Positions 53,998-64,000 of a stretch of DNA of 64,000 nucleotides are shown piece by piece. A program made the position numbers and the translations under genes. The notes below the pieces were generated by a model. It was not told the DNA's origin, made no database searches, and worked only from the letters and a program-made list of their open reading frames with translations. Source of the stretch: Arion vulgaris (Eukaryota > Mollusca > Gastropoda > Stylommatophora > Arionidae); contig CM036753.1 of NCBI GenBank assembly GCA_020796225.1, positions 78,575,441 through 78,639,440 on the forward strand. Reading direction: 5' to 3'. Every line of letters begins with the position of its first letter. Position 1 is the first letter of the stretch.

Positions 53998-56900
53998 ATG
54001 CCTCAGCACAAAATGCGTCGTAGAAAGGTATAGTGGATATTTTAATTGCAGTGTGAATGACACATTTCGCCATAGGCGGGCTACTTCCTTCCATACAGTG
54101 TGATACACAGATGACCTACGTTAACGTAAAAAAAGACCATACAAATCATACAAGTTGGAGTTACTAAGTTAGTTACTTTTAAAGTCATACTGGTTTGTGC
54201 TCAATACTGTATGGAACAGTAATAAGTAAATAAACTACTCTCGCCGATAGAACGGTGCCAATTGAAAAAAATAATGCAGTAAAGTTATAAGTATGGAGTT
54301 AGTGTAGCAGGTTGACGTCTGAGTTAGTTGTTATGTTACTAACTCATAACTTTACTACGTTATTGTCAATGCTGAGAACTACACATAGTTCTACAATCAA
54401 TGAATTCAATGTGTTGTAACTTGTTACTATGTTTGTTAGTTGTTACAATTGTAACAGATGTTGATGCGACACACTGACATACCACTACCTAGTACCTACA
54501 GTAGTCTCAAGTAGTACAGTGTTATTAACTTTGTCAAAGTTAATACACAGGTACACTCTTAGTCTTAGTCTACAGGCCTGGGCTTATTATTGTTCAGTCC
54601 GATCAGGAACAGTGTATCACTATCAGTAGGGGTCGGTGCTGAAAAGGCGATTTAATTTTGTAAAAACTATACTATAGTATTTCAATTTAGTTTAATAAAA
54701 ATTAATTCGGTTGTATAAATTAGTCCTCATTTTCTGTTCTGTGTTCAAGCATTTAATTTGAAGTGTCTTGTTGTTACTTCACTTATCCTCACTACTACTA
54801 TCTATTCTATAAATATTTATATTGGATTTATTTATAATAAGTTCCACTATAGGGTATGGTAGAGATCGAAATTCTTTCAGAGGTCTCAGGTCTGTGATGC
54901 AAAGTTCATGAAAAGCAGTTTAGGCATGATCATGTAGAATGTACTGTAGACTAGCGTAGACCTATGAATTCAAGAGAGATGAATTCTGAAAAAGCAGCTG
55001 AATTCTGTGTTTAATTAAGGTACTTGGTAAATAAATTTGTGATGAAACATACACTTTGAAGTTGCATGTTTTATAACATGAATTGCAAGTAAGAGGGTTT
55101 GTTGCAGTTTGGCTTGAGCTTGAATTTATTAATTAAATTACAGTGAAACAAACGATTAACAAAACTATTTTGGTTTTTGAAGTGTATCTAATATGTCAGA
55201 ATGCACTTATTCCAGTGATCTGAAAGTTTTTATATTATTGTAGTTTGTATAAAGAGTTGGTTCTCCTAATACTAATATTGTAACCACATTGACAATATTT
55301 TAAATCTCGCAATTCAACTTGAATTTATTGCCCACTTAGGGCTCTTTTAATAGTCCAAATTCATGGAAGAAACAGAGTAATAAATCAGAATTATATGGAG
55401 AAAGAATGTAAGACCTCAGTTTTGTTAATTACCTTCTTTTGTGTTTTAAAAATTGTCCACAAGTCTGAATGACAAGAAGACAGAAAATATGATTATTAAA
55501 AAAAGATATATTATACCATCAAAGTAAATGTGATGAAGCTAAGACGTCCATTAATTTAAATATCTTGGAACCTTGATAACATCAGATGGCAGATCAGAAA
55601 TAAAGAGTAGAATAGGGCATGCAGAAACAGCATTCCAAAAAATTAAGGGTATTATGTGTAACAAGTCATTGGCAAGTGAATGGCTAATATTGATGTTTTA
55701 AAAGAGGTTGGGGCACAGAGAAAACTTATCAATATAAGAAAGAGGCAGTCATATTTTTTGGGACATGTGATAAGAAAGGTAGGTTTAGAATACATTGTGA
55801 CAGCCGATACAATCAGTGGAAGATGAGACAGGGGAAGATAGAGAAAATTATGGACAGTCTCACTTAATGGCAAGAAAGAGTGTCAATATCCGAACTGATA
55901 GTCAGTACCAAGGACAGATGTTTCTAAAGATCCATAATTGCCTACGTCAGCCCGCATGCCATATGATGATATTTTTAATAATTACTTTTTGGTAGAAACA
56001 TCATTTCTGTTACTGTGCCTAATAAACTGTTTTGTTTTTCCATTACCTGTCTTGGCCAGTGATAAGTGATAATTTCAAAATGGGCCAAGTGTGATCTCAG
56101 CTTTTGGTCAAAACACGTAATTACAAAGTACTGTAGTTTTACAAATTACAAAAACAATGACAAAATACAGCAACGTTTCGACCAACAAGGCCTTTATCTA
56201 CAAATTACAAATTTGTAAAACTACAGTACTTTGTAATTACGTGTTTTGCCAATCAAATAGTTTTACTGCAGTTTCATATATATATATATACTGAGCTTTT
56301 GGTCACAACTGTTATGGGCAGTTGTGAATTGCAGTTGGATACTATATATTATACATCAAAATCTCCAACTCACTTGTTCAGGGATTAGAATATTGTTGAA
56401 TTTTATTAATTACATTTATACACTAGCACATTTATAATTAACAGTGATGTAATTATGAAATTTATCTTCATGTTTACTTCAGAGACTTCGTGGGGACTCT
56501 GGATCAGATGAGAGTGAGAGTTCTGTAGCAAATGATAGTGAGGAAGAACAACCAGCTCGTTTGACACGTAGATCTGCAGGTAATTGTTAAAAAGATGGGG
56601 TTTTTGTTCTCAGACATTGGATATAGTTTCATTGATAAACTTTTATTATATGTATGTATATATATATATATATATATAACTAAATAAAGCTAACAAACCT
56701 ATGAAAGGGGCTGAAGAACAAAATTCGAGAAGTTTTTAAGGGCCTTCGTTTTTTTCCTTGGTAACGTATGGTTGTGAGACATGGACCATTGGCAAAGCAG
56801 TAGAGAAGGTCATTAATGCCTTTGAATGCTAATGCTACAGAAGAGTACTTAGAATATCATGGACAAAGAAGAGAACATAATATCTTAATATTAGAGTTGG

Positions 56901-57156
56901 ATATTAAAGAACAGAAAAACAAGGAAAATTAAATATTTTGGACACTTCAAACGATATGAGTGCCTAGAGAAGATAATTATAGAGGGAATGTTGCCTGGAA
57001 TAAAAATGAGAGGAAGACCTAACCGATGTTGGGTGCAGGATGTCATTGACGATCTGAGAATGACTGCTGCTGTCGCCAGTCTTCTTGCACAGAAATTGTG
57101 AGTTTTTCAGGGCTGCTGTCATGAGAACCAGGTTCTTGAAGGAATAAGCTACTTGA

Positions 57157-57192
<36 letters not shown>

Positions 57193-60100
57193 TTAAAGGG
57201 CTTGTGCCTATTCTATGTACTATAAAATTGTGAAAACAACACAATATTTACAATGCATTGCGATGCTCATTCAACATGTATATTGCTCTCAGCTAAGTTG
57301 ATGGATTGATAGGACTATCAACCGTACACTTGGTTAATAACTATGTGTATTCCAATCTCCTCTTTGCACAGGAAGATCTCAGCGACAGTGCACAGATTAT
57401 ATAGCGGTGGTGAGGGTCATCGATTTAATTTTGGGGATGGTGACTAATTTTTAGAAATTTTATTTTTGATTTTTTTAGTAAATGTGAACACTGCCTGTTT
57501 TATCATCCGTCTCTGATAAAGCTAGGAACTTGATCATTGTAAAAATAGCCCAATTGATCCACACAGGGGGTGAATCAAGTACTTCTGGAGCAAGAATCGA
57601 GCACCTTACCTCCGTGTTTCAAAGACCCAAGTTTCAACTAAATATATAGTAATTGATTTGAACATGTGTTAGAAGTTGTTTTTACGTCACTATTGTTGTC
57701 ATTTTGACTGGTACGGTCGATCATGGTTATCTACAAATGTTTGCTCTGATTACTGACCATCAGTTTCAATGTTGATAATTTTCTGTCATAAAATGAAGTT
57801 AGACGGTCCAGAACTCTGTTATTCGCTGTCTCATCAGCCATCAATTTTTTAGATTTCACCATGTATTTGAAACCTTCTTTCTTCTTTTCTTATGACATGT
57901 TAGAGAAATTATATTTGCCTCTTTCAGATGTTGATAATGAACTTCTTCTGTGCATTGACTTTATCTCTATGGCCTCCAGAGATCTTGGTTTTTCCTTGTT
58001 TATTGGCTATAACTCATACCTATGTTAATATTAACTCTATGTAGCACTAAAAATCTCTCCTACTAACCTTACTTCTGTAGACGACTAACTGAATGATCTA
58101 CTTAACATTCTGAGCTACATCTACCATCAAATGAAATCATAGAGGAATTTCAAGATTTTATTTACCTTGGAAAGCACAGTATCACAGGCCAGTGAATTTG
58201 TAAAGGACATCATTGGAAAAATCAAGAAAGCAAGTCAAACTTTTGCTATGCTAAACAAAATCTGAAAAACTAAAGATTTAAAACTTTAAAAAATATATTG
58301 ATATTGTGTACTGGGAGTGTTATGCAGTAGTCGTCCATGTGGTGCCAGGGCCTGCAAGGGAAGCAAAGAATAATAAAACTGCGACCTATAAGGCATGCCA
58401 TAAGAGGCGACTGATGTAGGACCTAGAGAAGCTACCCTAGTAAATAAAAAGTATCACAGAAATTGGATGTGCTGGCCTACTTGTAGGTGCATAACTGGCA
58501 CAACGTACAATCACTCTTAGGCTCAGATCACATACAAATCACACAGAGTGGTTAATAAGTGGTCGATATGGAGCGTTCAAGAAGAAGAAAGATTATACTG
58601 CAGTGAGTACTGGAAAATGACCCACAACATCATACATAAATTGGACTTACTGCAATATAGATGTTTAAGAATGATCCTGCACATTTTCTAACCAAATACA
58701 AAAGCAAATGAAGAGCTTTTAAAATGAACAAACTGTGTATCATTGGAGACCATTAAAAAGAAGAAAATGATGGATTGAATGTGTATGTTGTATGCCAGTA
58801 GGGACATTGGCTAGGACAGCTCTGTGCTGGACAGTTGATAGGAAAAAGAAGGTTTTCACATACAAAAGCAGCATGGAGAAGAACTGTGGCAAGTTAAAAG
58901 ATTATATTGTGGCCTGACGTGAGAAACAATTGGTAGAAACACATTTTTTTGTCCAAGTTGGCATAAAACCTGAGATTTGCTTGGCATTTGGTTAGTAGCG
59001 CAGTGTTATCAAATTTGCTATCGGTGATCCATTTACCAGTGTACTTTTAGTGCTGTTTTTATGCATTGCTTAAAAAATTTGCTGAAAAAGATTTCTTTTC
59101 AGCAGCTAGTACAGAACAAAGAGATTCACCTCCTACCAAACGACGGAGAGTTGTTAGAGAGTCTATTCAGTCAGGATCAGATTCAGATGAACTGTTGGAG
59201 TCAGCTGGCAAACTTGATGTCAAGTCCAGATCTACACTTGTTGGAAAAACAAAACACAGTGGCAAGAAATCTGTCACCAAAGCAAAAGTACAGCCAGTGC
59301 TTAATGGTGATTTTAATGGTGATATTGATTCTGAAGAAGGAAACTCATTAATGGGCTTCACAGAAAGAAGGGCAACTCCAAAAACAAATTATGATGAAAC
59401 AAGTGCGCACTGTCCCCTACCAGGCTGCGACTCTAAAGGTTTGTAAATCTACACTTTTTTTAGGTTTATTTTTAAATTAGATCTTTAATAATCCACCAAT
59501 GCTTTGACTCTTGTCCTTGTACTTATTGCCATGTACTGATGTCTGCATGTGTTTGTAAGTTGCTGCTTTGTTCCATATAATGTGTTCTGTTTATTTGGCC
59601 TTGAGGAAAAAATCTTCACGAAATTATAGAACACTTGGCACCAAAAAAAGTGGTGATCAACAGTTTCACAGTGATGTGTACACAGCTGATACTCTGGACT
59701 ATGTTGTGGTTAAATTCTGTCCATGTGGTTAAGTGGTATGTCTTGGGTTTGGAGCAAACAAATTGGGACTAATCTCTCTATGTAAGGTGGCTGATGTATG
59801 GGTTGGCTGTGTGTGTATAAGTTAGACCAGACATCTGTAAAAAAAAACATGTACATAGATATGTTATCAGTCATTTTAGTCACCATTTAAAAAGTGCTAC
59901 CAAACTGTATCAACTACTGTCATTACTTTGAAAATATCAGTAATGTGTGAAAATATGTTGCATGAACAAAAGTTAATTTTCTTAAAACTTCCCAAGCTTG
60001 CACCCTGGGGAGGATGTTGCAAGGATAACAGTGCTAGACATTGTTAAAGATTACACATACATCATTTTCTCACAGGCACATTATCCTATTTTCAAAAGTG

Positions 60101-61879
60101 ATTAAAGAAAGGCAACAAATGCTACAAGTTTGTGTTGTTAGCAGCATTTCCTAGTTGTACATTATAAGATAAATAGTGCAGCATTGAAATTATTAGTTTG
60201 AATGAAGGTAATAAAATGGTAACACTAGAAGTTTTTGGTTATGCATAGAGTTAACTAGAATTCACTTTACTTACAGGGCATTTAAGTGGTCGACATGAGT
60301 CACATAGAACCTTGACATCTTGTCCCCTGTTTCATAATACTACAGCTGAGGAATGTAAGGTCAGTATTTGAAGCTTGAGAAGAGATTATTGCATGCACTT
60401 TTTTCTTAATTACCAAATGTAAAAAAAGTGTCATTAAAAAATTTACTGACACGGTAACCTAAATAGGTGTTGTCTTTGTCGCTCCGTTTTCTTGAATGTT
60501 CCACTTATTACCGACAAGACATGACCCATGTGGTGTAATGGTCTACTACTGGATGAGTGTATCCTAACTCTTAGTGTGTGAGTCAATTTAAGGGACTAAA
60601 TTTGTAGGCTTGACAAGCTTTGCCAATATGCAATTTTTTATATTTTTATCTGTAATGTATTCTGTGATATCTTAAAATATTCAGAATTGACAGGTCAGTT
60701 CTATAAAATTAAGCAATTAATAACAAATTTAATATCTGTATAGAAATACTAAGACATAACCATATTAAAAAGTTGATTGAATTGAATTTTTATTTAACAT
60801 CCAAAAGTTTCACTTTAGTGTAATTTCCACAATTTTAATAAATTGTTTCTTTTAAAGATCTATTCATATATGATTTTGAAGACTAAAAGTCCCACAAGTT
60901 TCTGATAATAAATAAAGTTTGCATGTTCTTTAGAAATGTTGTCATAAATCAGAAAAGAAATGAAACACTATATATACATTAAAAAGAATAATTTTCTTTG
61001 TGATCTTGATCGATCTTCATTTTTCAACACAGAGCATTTTGTCTTTCCTGTTATCACACTCATGTCACTTTTAGGACCAGCTGGGAAAATTTGTCCTCGA
61101 AAATGTTTTCAAGATTGATTGATGGGACCATTATCATTGCATTTTGGTGAACAACGCCAATCTTTTTTTCTCACAGGAAGATCTCATCAGCAATGCACAA
61201 ACTCCATAGCACCAGTGAGGGCCCTCGATGTAATTTTGTGGAAGTTCAGAAACCGTAGCATCACTAAACAAGTATATTAAATCTAAACTATTGTCATTGC
61301 TTGGTAGTTCATATCCCTTGTCATCAATCTATGTATGAATAAACCGCATAACTTGTGCGACCAGTATTCTTTGCCTACAGACGTTAGAACTTGAAGCCAT
61401 TATTTCTCAAGGAATAGATTTGTTTACACAATTCAATACTCTACTAACTCTTAATAAATTTTCCGCACACAATATCGAGCATTTATAAACATTCCGGTTT
61501 AAGGAAAATAACCCTGAAATATAAAATTGTTAAAAAATTATGTGTTTTGGCTAAATGTGAAAAAAAATATGTTATTAGTATCCTATTTCGGTGTGCGTTC
61601 TGCAATTTATCTTCTAACTAATAATATGCATAAACTATTTCAGCACCTGCCCTGATGTGTATTCTATTTATACTACCTAATTTTGTTGACAGTAGTTTGA
61701 AAATTGGGCATGTTACTGATAAATATGTTTTTGACTTTATTGTTTTTTTTTCAATTGCAGTTACATTGTGTTTATTTTCTAATTTGATGCAGAATCGTTA
61801 TGACAGCAGAGTGAAAAATATTGAAGATAGAAAAAAAGTTGTAGCAGAACTAAAAGACAGACGAGGACTCAGGCACCAA
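53998..61879 (+). CDS. KAT7: KAT7/HBO1-like MYST histone acetyltransferase, N-terminal five exons (3' partial)
   Basis: MYST-family acetyltransferase. In animals KAT7/HBO1 works in nuclear complexes that acetylate histones H3 and H4. Coding exons: 53998-54027, 56483-56579, 59103-59438, 60277-60359 and 61793-61879, all with GT/AG borders. They give 211 codons, ending in phase 0. The protein starts MPQHKMRRRKRLRG. A Ser/acidic-rich basic region with RRRVVRE follows, then a C2HC zinc finger (CPLPGCDSKGHLSG, then SCPLFHN, about residues 149-176) split across exons 3 and 4. The segment DSRVKNIEDRKK to RHQ matches the family just after the finger. The layout of basic/serine-rich N-terminus, one C2HC finger and RHQ favours KAT7 over multi-finger MYT1 proteins. 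The chromodomain-free start is also KAT7-like. The next exon and the MYST catalytic domain are beyond the window. A LINE (62036-62693) sits in the open intron. Confidence 0.85.
54028..55430. other. KAT7-like intron 1, first part
   Basis: AT-rich sequence with no recognisable gene or repeat up to the LINE remnant at 55440. Confidence 0.4.
55440..55950 (+). mobile_element. LINE reverse transcriptase remnant
   Basis: The plus strand reads FKYLGTLITSDGRSEIKSRI, then GHAETAFQKIKGIMCNKSLA, matching the YLGSxITxDGxxxxEIKxRIxxAxxAFxxMxxIL stretch of LINE polyproteins. A degraded C-terminal part follows. It lies in KAT7-like intron 1. Confidence 0.7.
56105..56290. repeat. Foldback pair of the hammerhead-like repeat
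   Basis: AAAACACGTAATTACAAAGT through GTTTCGACCAACAAGGCCTT runs into TACAAATTACAAATTTG. Then comes the reverse complement of the start (AACTACAGTACTTTGTAATT, ACGTGTTTTGCC). It then continues with AATCAAATAGTTTTACTGCA and a TA tract. The arms are nearly identical to the copy at 24640-24740. It lies in KAT7-like intron 1, 190 bp before exon 2. Confidence 0.75.
56740..57150 (+). mobile_element. LINE C-terminal remnant
   Basis: The plus strand reads TYGCETWTIGKAVEKVINAF, then CYRRVLRISWTKKRT, a YFGHF-like block and RGRPNRCW. It is in LINE order and broken by stops. It lies in KAT7-like intron 2. Confidence 0.7.
57300..57640. repeat. 'GATTGATAGGAC' repeat, longer copy
   Basis: GATTGATAGGACTATCAACC, then GGAAGATCTCAGCGACAGTG. 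Further on, TCTGATAAAGCTAGGAACTT and the right end TGTTTCAAAGACCC correspond to the ends of the copy at 1725-2155. It lies in KAT7-like intron 2. Confidence 0.6.
58125..58920 (+). mobile_element. LINE remnant split by a type X SINE
   Basis: Before 58320 the frame reads EEFQDFIYLGKHSIT, then IGKIKKASQTFAMLNKI. After 58595 it reads EYWKMTHNIIHKLDLLQYRC, then LRMILHIF, which is the continuation of the same LINE region. The type X SINE occupies 58325-58590. It lies in KAT7-like intron 2. Confidence 0.75.
58325..58590 (+). repeat. SINE type X inside a LINE
   Basis: GTCGTCCATGTGGTGCCAGG, GCGACCTATAAGGCATGCCA, CTACCCTAGTAAATAAAAAG and GTGGTCGATATGGAGCGTTC, ending GAAGAAGAAAG. The flanks (TTATGCAGT and TTATACTGCAGT) are similar but not identical. 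Confidence 0.8.
59439..60276. other. KAT7-like intron 3
   Basis: No gene, RNA or known repeat recognised. Confidence 0.4.
61115..61245. repeat. 'GATTGATGGGACCATTATCATTGCA' repeat, copy
   Basis: GATTGATGGGACCATTATCA, then AGGAAGATCTCATCAGCAAT and CAAACTCCATAGCACCAGTG. Same left-end structure as at 1731. It lies in KAT7-like intron 4. Confidence 0.6.
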
Positions 61880-62035
61880 GTATGCAAGTCTTGTGTGAAC
61901 ATGTTTGTAATCTTGTGTGTTTGTTTCACAATATCTATCATGTTTGTTCATTGTTTTGTTTTTCTTAGCTATTCCACTTCTTTATTAACTTTATTCAGTT
62001 TGGTATTTCTGACGTCACAGAAGTTGCTAGAATAT

Positions 62036-62693
62036 CTCTCTTCTCTCTCTCTTTGCCTTTTACCGGGTTGGGGCATAGGCCCTCAACCAACTCATGCCAA
62101 GTCTTCCTATCTCTAGCTATCTCCTGCAGCTCCCTCCAGCTCTTCTTTATATTGTTGATCTCCGCCTCCAAATCTCGTCTCCATGTATTTCTCGGCCTCC
62201 CTTCTTTCGCTGTCCCTGCGGGTTCCAGGCAAGGACCCTTCTTGTTATATTCCTCCGGTTTCGCAAAGTGTGTCCTATCCAGCGTCTTTTTAACCTGTTC
62301 GTTCACTGGAATCTGTCTTGTTCTCTCCATAAGTTCCTCATTTGTGACCCTATCATACCATCTTATTCCCTCTATTCTGCGCAGACACCAGTTGATGAAT
62401 GTTTGCAATTTATGCGCTATTGTTTTAGTTGTTCTCCATGTTTCTGACCCATACAGTAGAACTGCTTTAACATTAGAGTTAAATATCCGAATTTTGTTCT
62501 AGATTTGATTTCTTTGGACTTCCAAATGTTTCCCAGTGCAATGAAAGCTCCTCTTGCCTTCTGTATTCTTATTTTAACATCTCTATCTGTTCCACCCTCT
62601 TTGTCTACGTTGCTGCCCAAATATGTGTATGATTCTACCTCTTGAAGTGGGATTTCCATCAGGGAGATCGAGTTGTCGTTTGCTTGGTTAATT
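62036..62693 (-). mobile_element. 5'-truncated LINE with 12-bp target duplication
   Basis: The minus strand encodes MEIPLQEVESYTYLGSNVDK, then DRDVKIRIQKARGAFIALGN (62417-62659) and, in another frame, RRIEGIRWYDRVTNEELMER, KEGRPRNTWRRDLEAEI and ARDRKTWHELVEGLCPN (61995-62408). The 3' end is GA-rich. Perfect direct repeats TTGCTAGAATAT are at 62024-62035 and 62694-62705. It lies in the KAT7-like intron after exon 5. The older copy is at 15585-16215. Confidence 0.9.
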
Positions 62694-62705
62694 TTGCTAG
62701 AATAT

Positions 62706-64000
62706 AGTTAAAAACAATGTTGGACTACCGTAATGATGTTTGCTGCAGATTTTTCCTTTGGTTTTACCCCCAAAGTATTTCCGATGAACGGATAATCCCA
62801 GAAGGCAGGGGTGGTTTGATATCAGTATTTACTTTAAACATATCAATCAGGCATCAAACTGTCTACAAAGGCACTAGTAACTAATATCTTTCCTTTCTGT
62901 TAATAAGAATGATTTTTCTGGATTCTTATGAACAATATATGAAGACCAGGGACTGAACTTGGTCAATAGATTCTGATTGAGATACATGTCATAGGAGCAT
63001 ATATATAGTTGGGAGTTTATCCCTACTCTTGACTTCAGATTACCAATATTACTATAAAGTTTTTCATGATAAAAGACAGGGTTTGACCCTGCGTTACTCC
63101 ACTCAGTATCATATGTTGAGCAAACATGCAATAGATGATTGACTGTTATAGTGTCAATCAGTGACATAACTTATTCACATAAGGAGCCCAAGACGCAGTG
63201 TATAAGATTAATGATGTCAGGGTCAGCGAGCCAAAGCATACCAAGACTTTTCTTCACTACCAAGTGAAGACCCCTGTAACAGGCTGCTAACAACAGTCTT
63301 GCTAAACGACTAGGAATCAAAGAAGGTAAACTTGGTTCCAAGAATTGCCATGGTGGAAATAGATTTGTCTAGCCAATGGGAACAGATATTGCACTGTATT
63401 ATAACTGCAACAAAGCATAACAAATTACTTTTTATTTAGAGCAAACGAAGAAAACCATATCAATCAAAATAGTATATCAATGTTAACATTTAAAATTTGT
63501 CTATTGAATTTATTTTCTTCTGTTAGCTGTATGTGTTTGTTTAGTGTGTATAAGTCTTCAACATGAATTTTGTTACTGCGTCAATGTTACAATTGAACGC
63601 TAATATTTAAGGATTGATTCTACGAACTAAGAATAGAAGGCTATGTGAAGTCGACATAGTGTATTATTAGTGTGCTGAATTCAATTACTAATGTATAGGG
63701 AGGGATTCAGTTCTTATACAGTCCATGCCCAAGTCCACCAAGTTGAAAATGGATATTTGAGTTGGGAGAACATTTGGATTTGCAGATTATTCAGTGTAAA
63801 TGCTCTGATACACACAGGAAGCCAAAAGATATTGAGCACATATAGGGAACCCAGAGTACAGAAATGTCAATTCTAATCAGTTGTGTGATGCAGTTACACA
63901 TGCCATTCCTATTTTATCATTTCACCAGTTAATTTTAAAACAAGAAGTTAATATTTAATGTATTTGTTTTTGAATGTACTACTTGATTTATAATAATGTT
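62706..64000. other. KAT7-like intron 5 continuing to the window end
   Basis: A possible GGGTCAGCGAGCC repeat start lies at 63218. The open frames at 62874-63167 (minus) and 63691-63876 (plus) have no recognisable motif. No further KAT7 exon was found. Confidence 0.45.

Noticed and set aside
61631..61660. Possible additional KAT7 exon at CAGCACCTGCCC
   Set aside because: It lies upstream of the exon ending in RHQ, whereas an Ala-Pro-type continuation would have to be downstream. The following frame does not match the family.
62874..63167. 97-codon minus-strand frame
   Set aside because: No recognisable domain, no neighbouring exons, and it is antisense in a KAT7-like intron.

Overview
The window is eukaryotic, intron-rich and AT-rich genomic DNA from an animal. 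It holds long TA microsatellites, at least five tRNA-derived or tRNA-like SINE families and many decayed non-LTR retrotransposons (LINEs). There are no prokaryotic operons. The protein-coding content (lysosomal galactosylceramidase and a KAT7/HBO1-type histone acetyltransferase) together with this repeat mix suggests an invertebrate, most likely a lophotrochozoan such as a mollusc. That taxonomic guess is inference only.

Layout. (1) 1-1500: a 75-bp minisatellite, then a LINE tail. (2) 1516-13206 (+): the last eight exons of a galactosylceramidase gene (copy A) whose 5' half, including the catalytic exons, lies upstream of the window. Its splice sites are intact, but two exons carry net deletions of 1 and 2 nt relative to copy B. 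(3) 13207-20050: a spacer filled with LINE and SINE remnants. (4) 20051-47475 (+): a complete 18-exon galactosylceramidase gene (copy B). Its assembled exons give 1998 nt and 665 residues without an internal stop, with a signal peptide and both catalytic glutamates. (5) 47476-53800: a spacer of microsatellite, SINE and LINE debris. (6) 53998-beyond 61879 (+): the first five coding exons of a KAT7/HBO1-like gene, running through its C2HC zinc finger. The acetyltransferase exons lie past the window.

Function. Copies A and B are a tandem head-to-tail paralogue pair with identical intron positions and phases over the shared exons. They should encode secreted/lysosomal GH59 enzymes that remove galactose from galactosylceramide. 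The KAT7-like gene encodes a nuclear chromatin factor and appears to be an unrelated neighbour.

Most of the remaining structure is mobile DNA. Several insertions are bounded by target-site duplications that can be read directly. They include a site hit twice (three copies of one 11-bp duplication) and an inverted LINE pair flanking exons 11-12 of copy B. There is also a 294-bp tandem dimer whose minus strand carries a degenerate hammerhead-ribozyme-like core, with related inverted copies elsewhere; this is the most unusual signal. I found no wholly new coding system.
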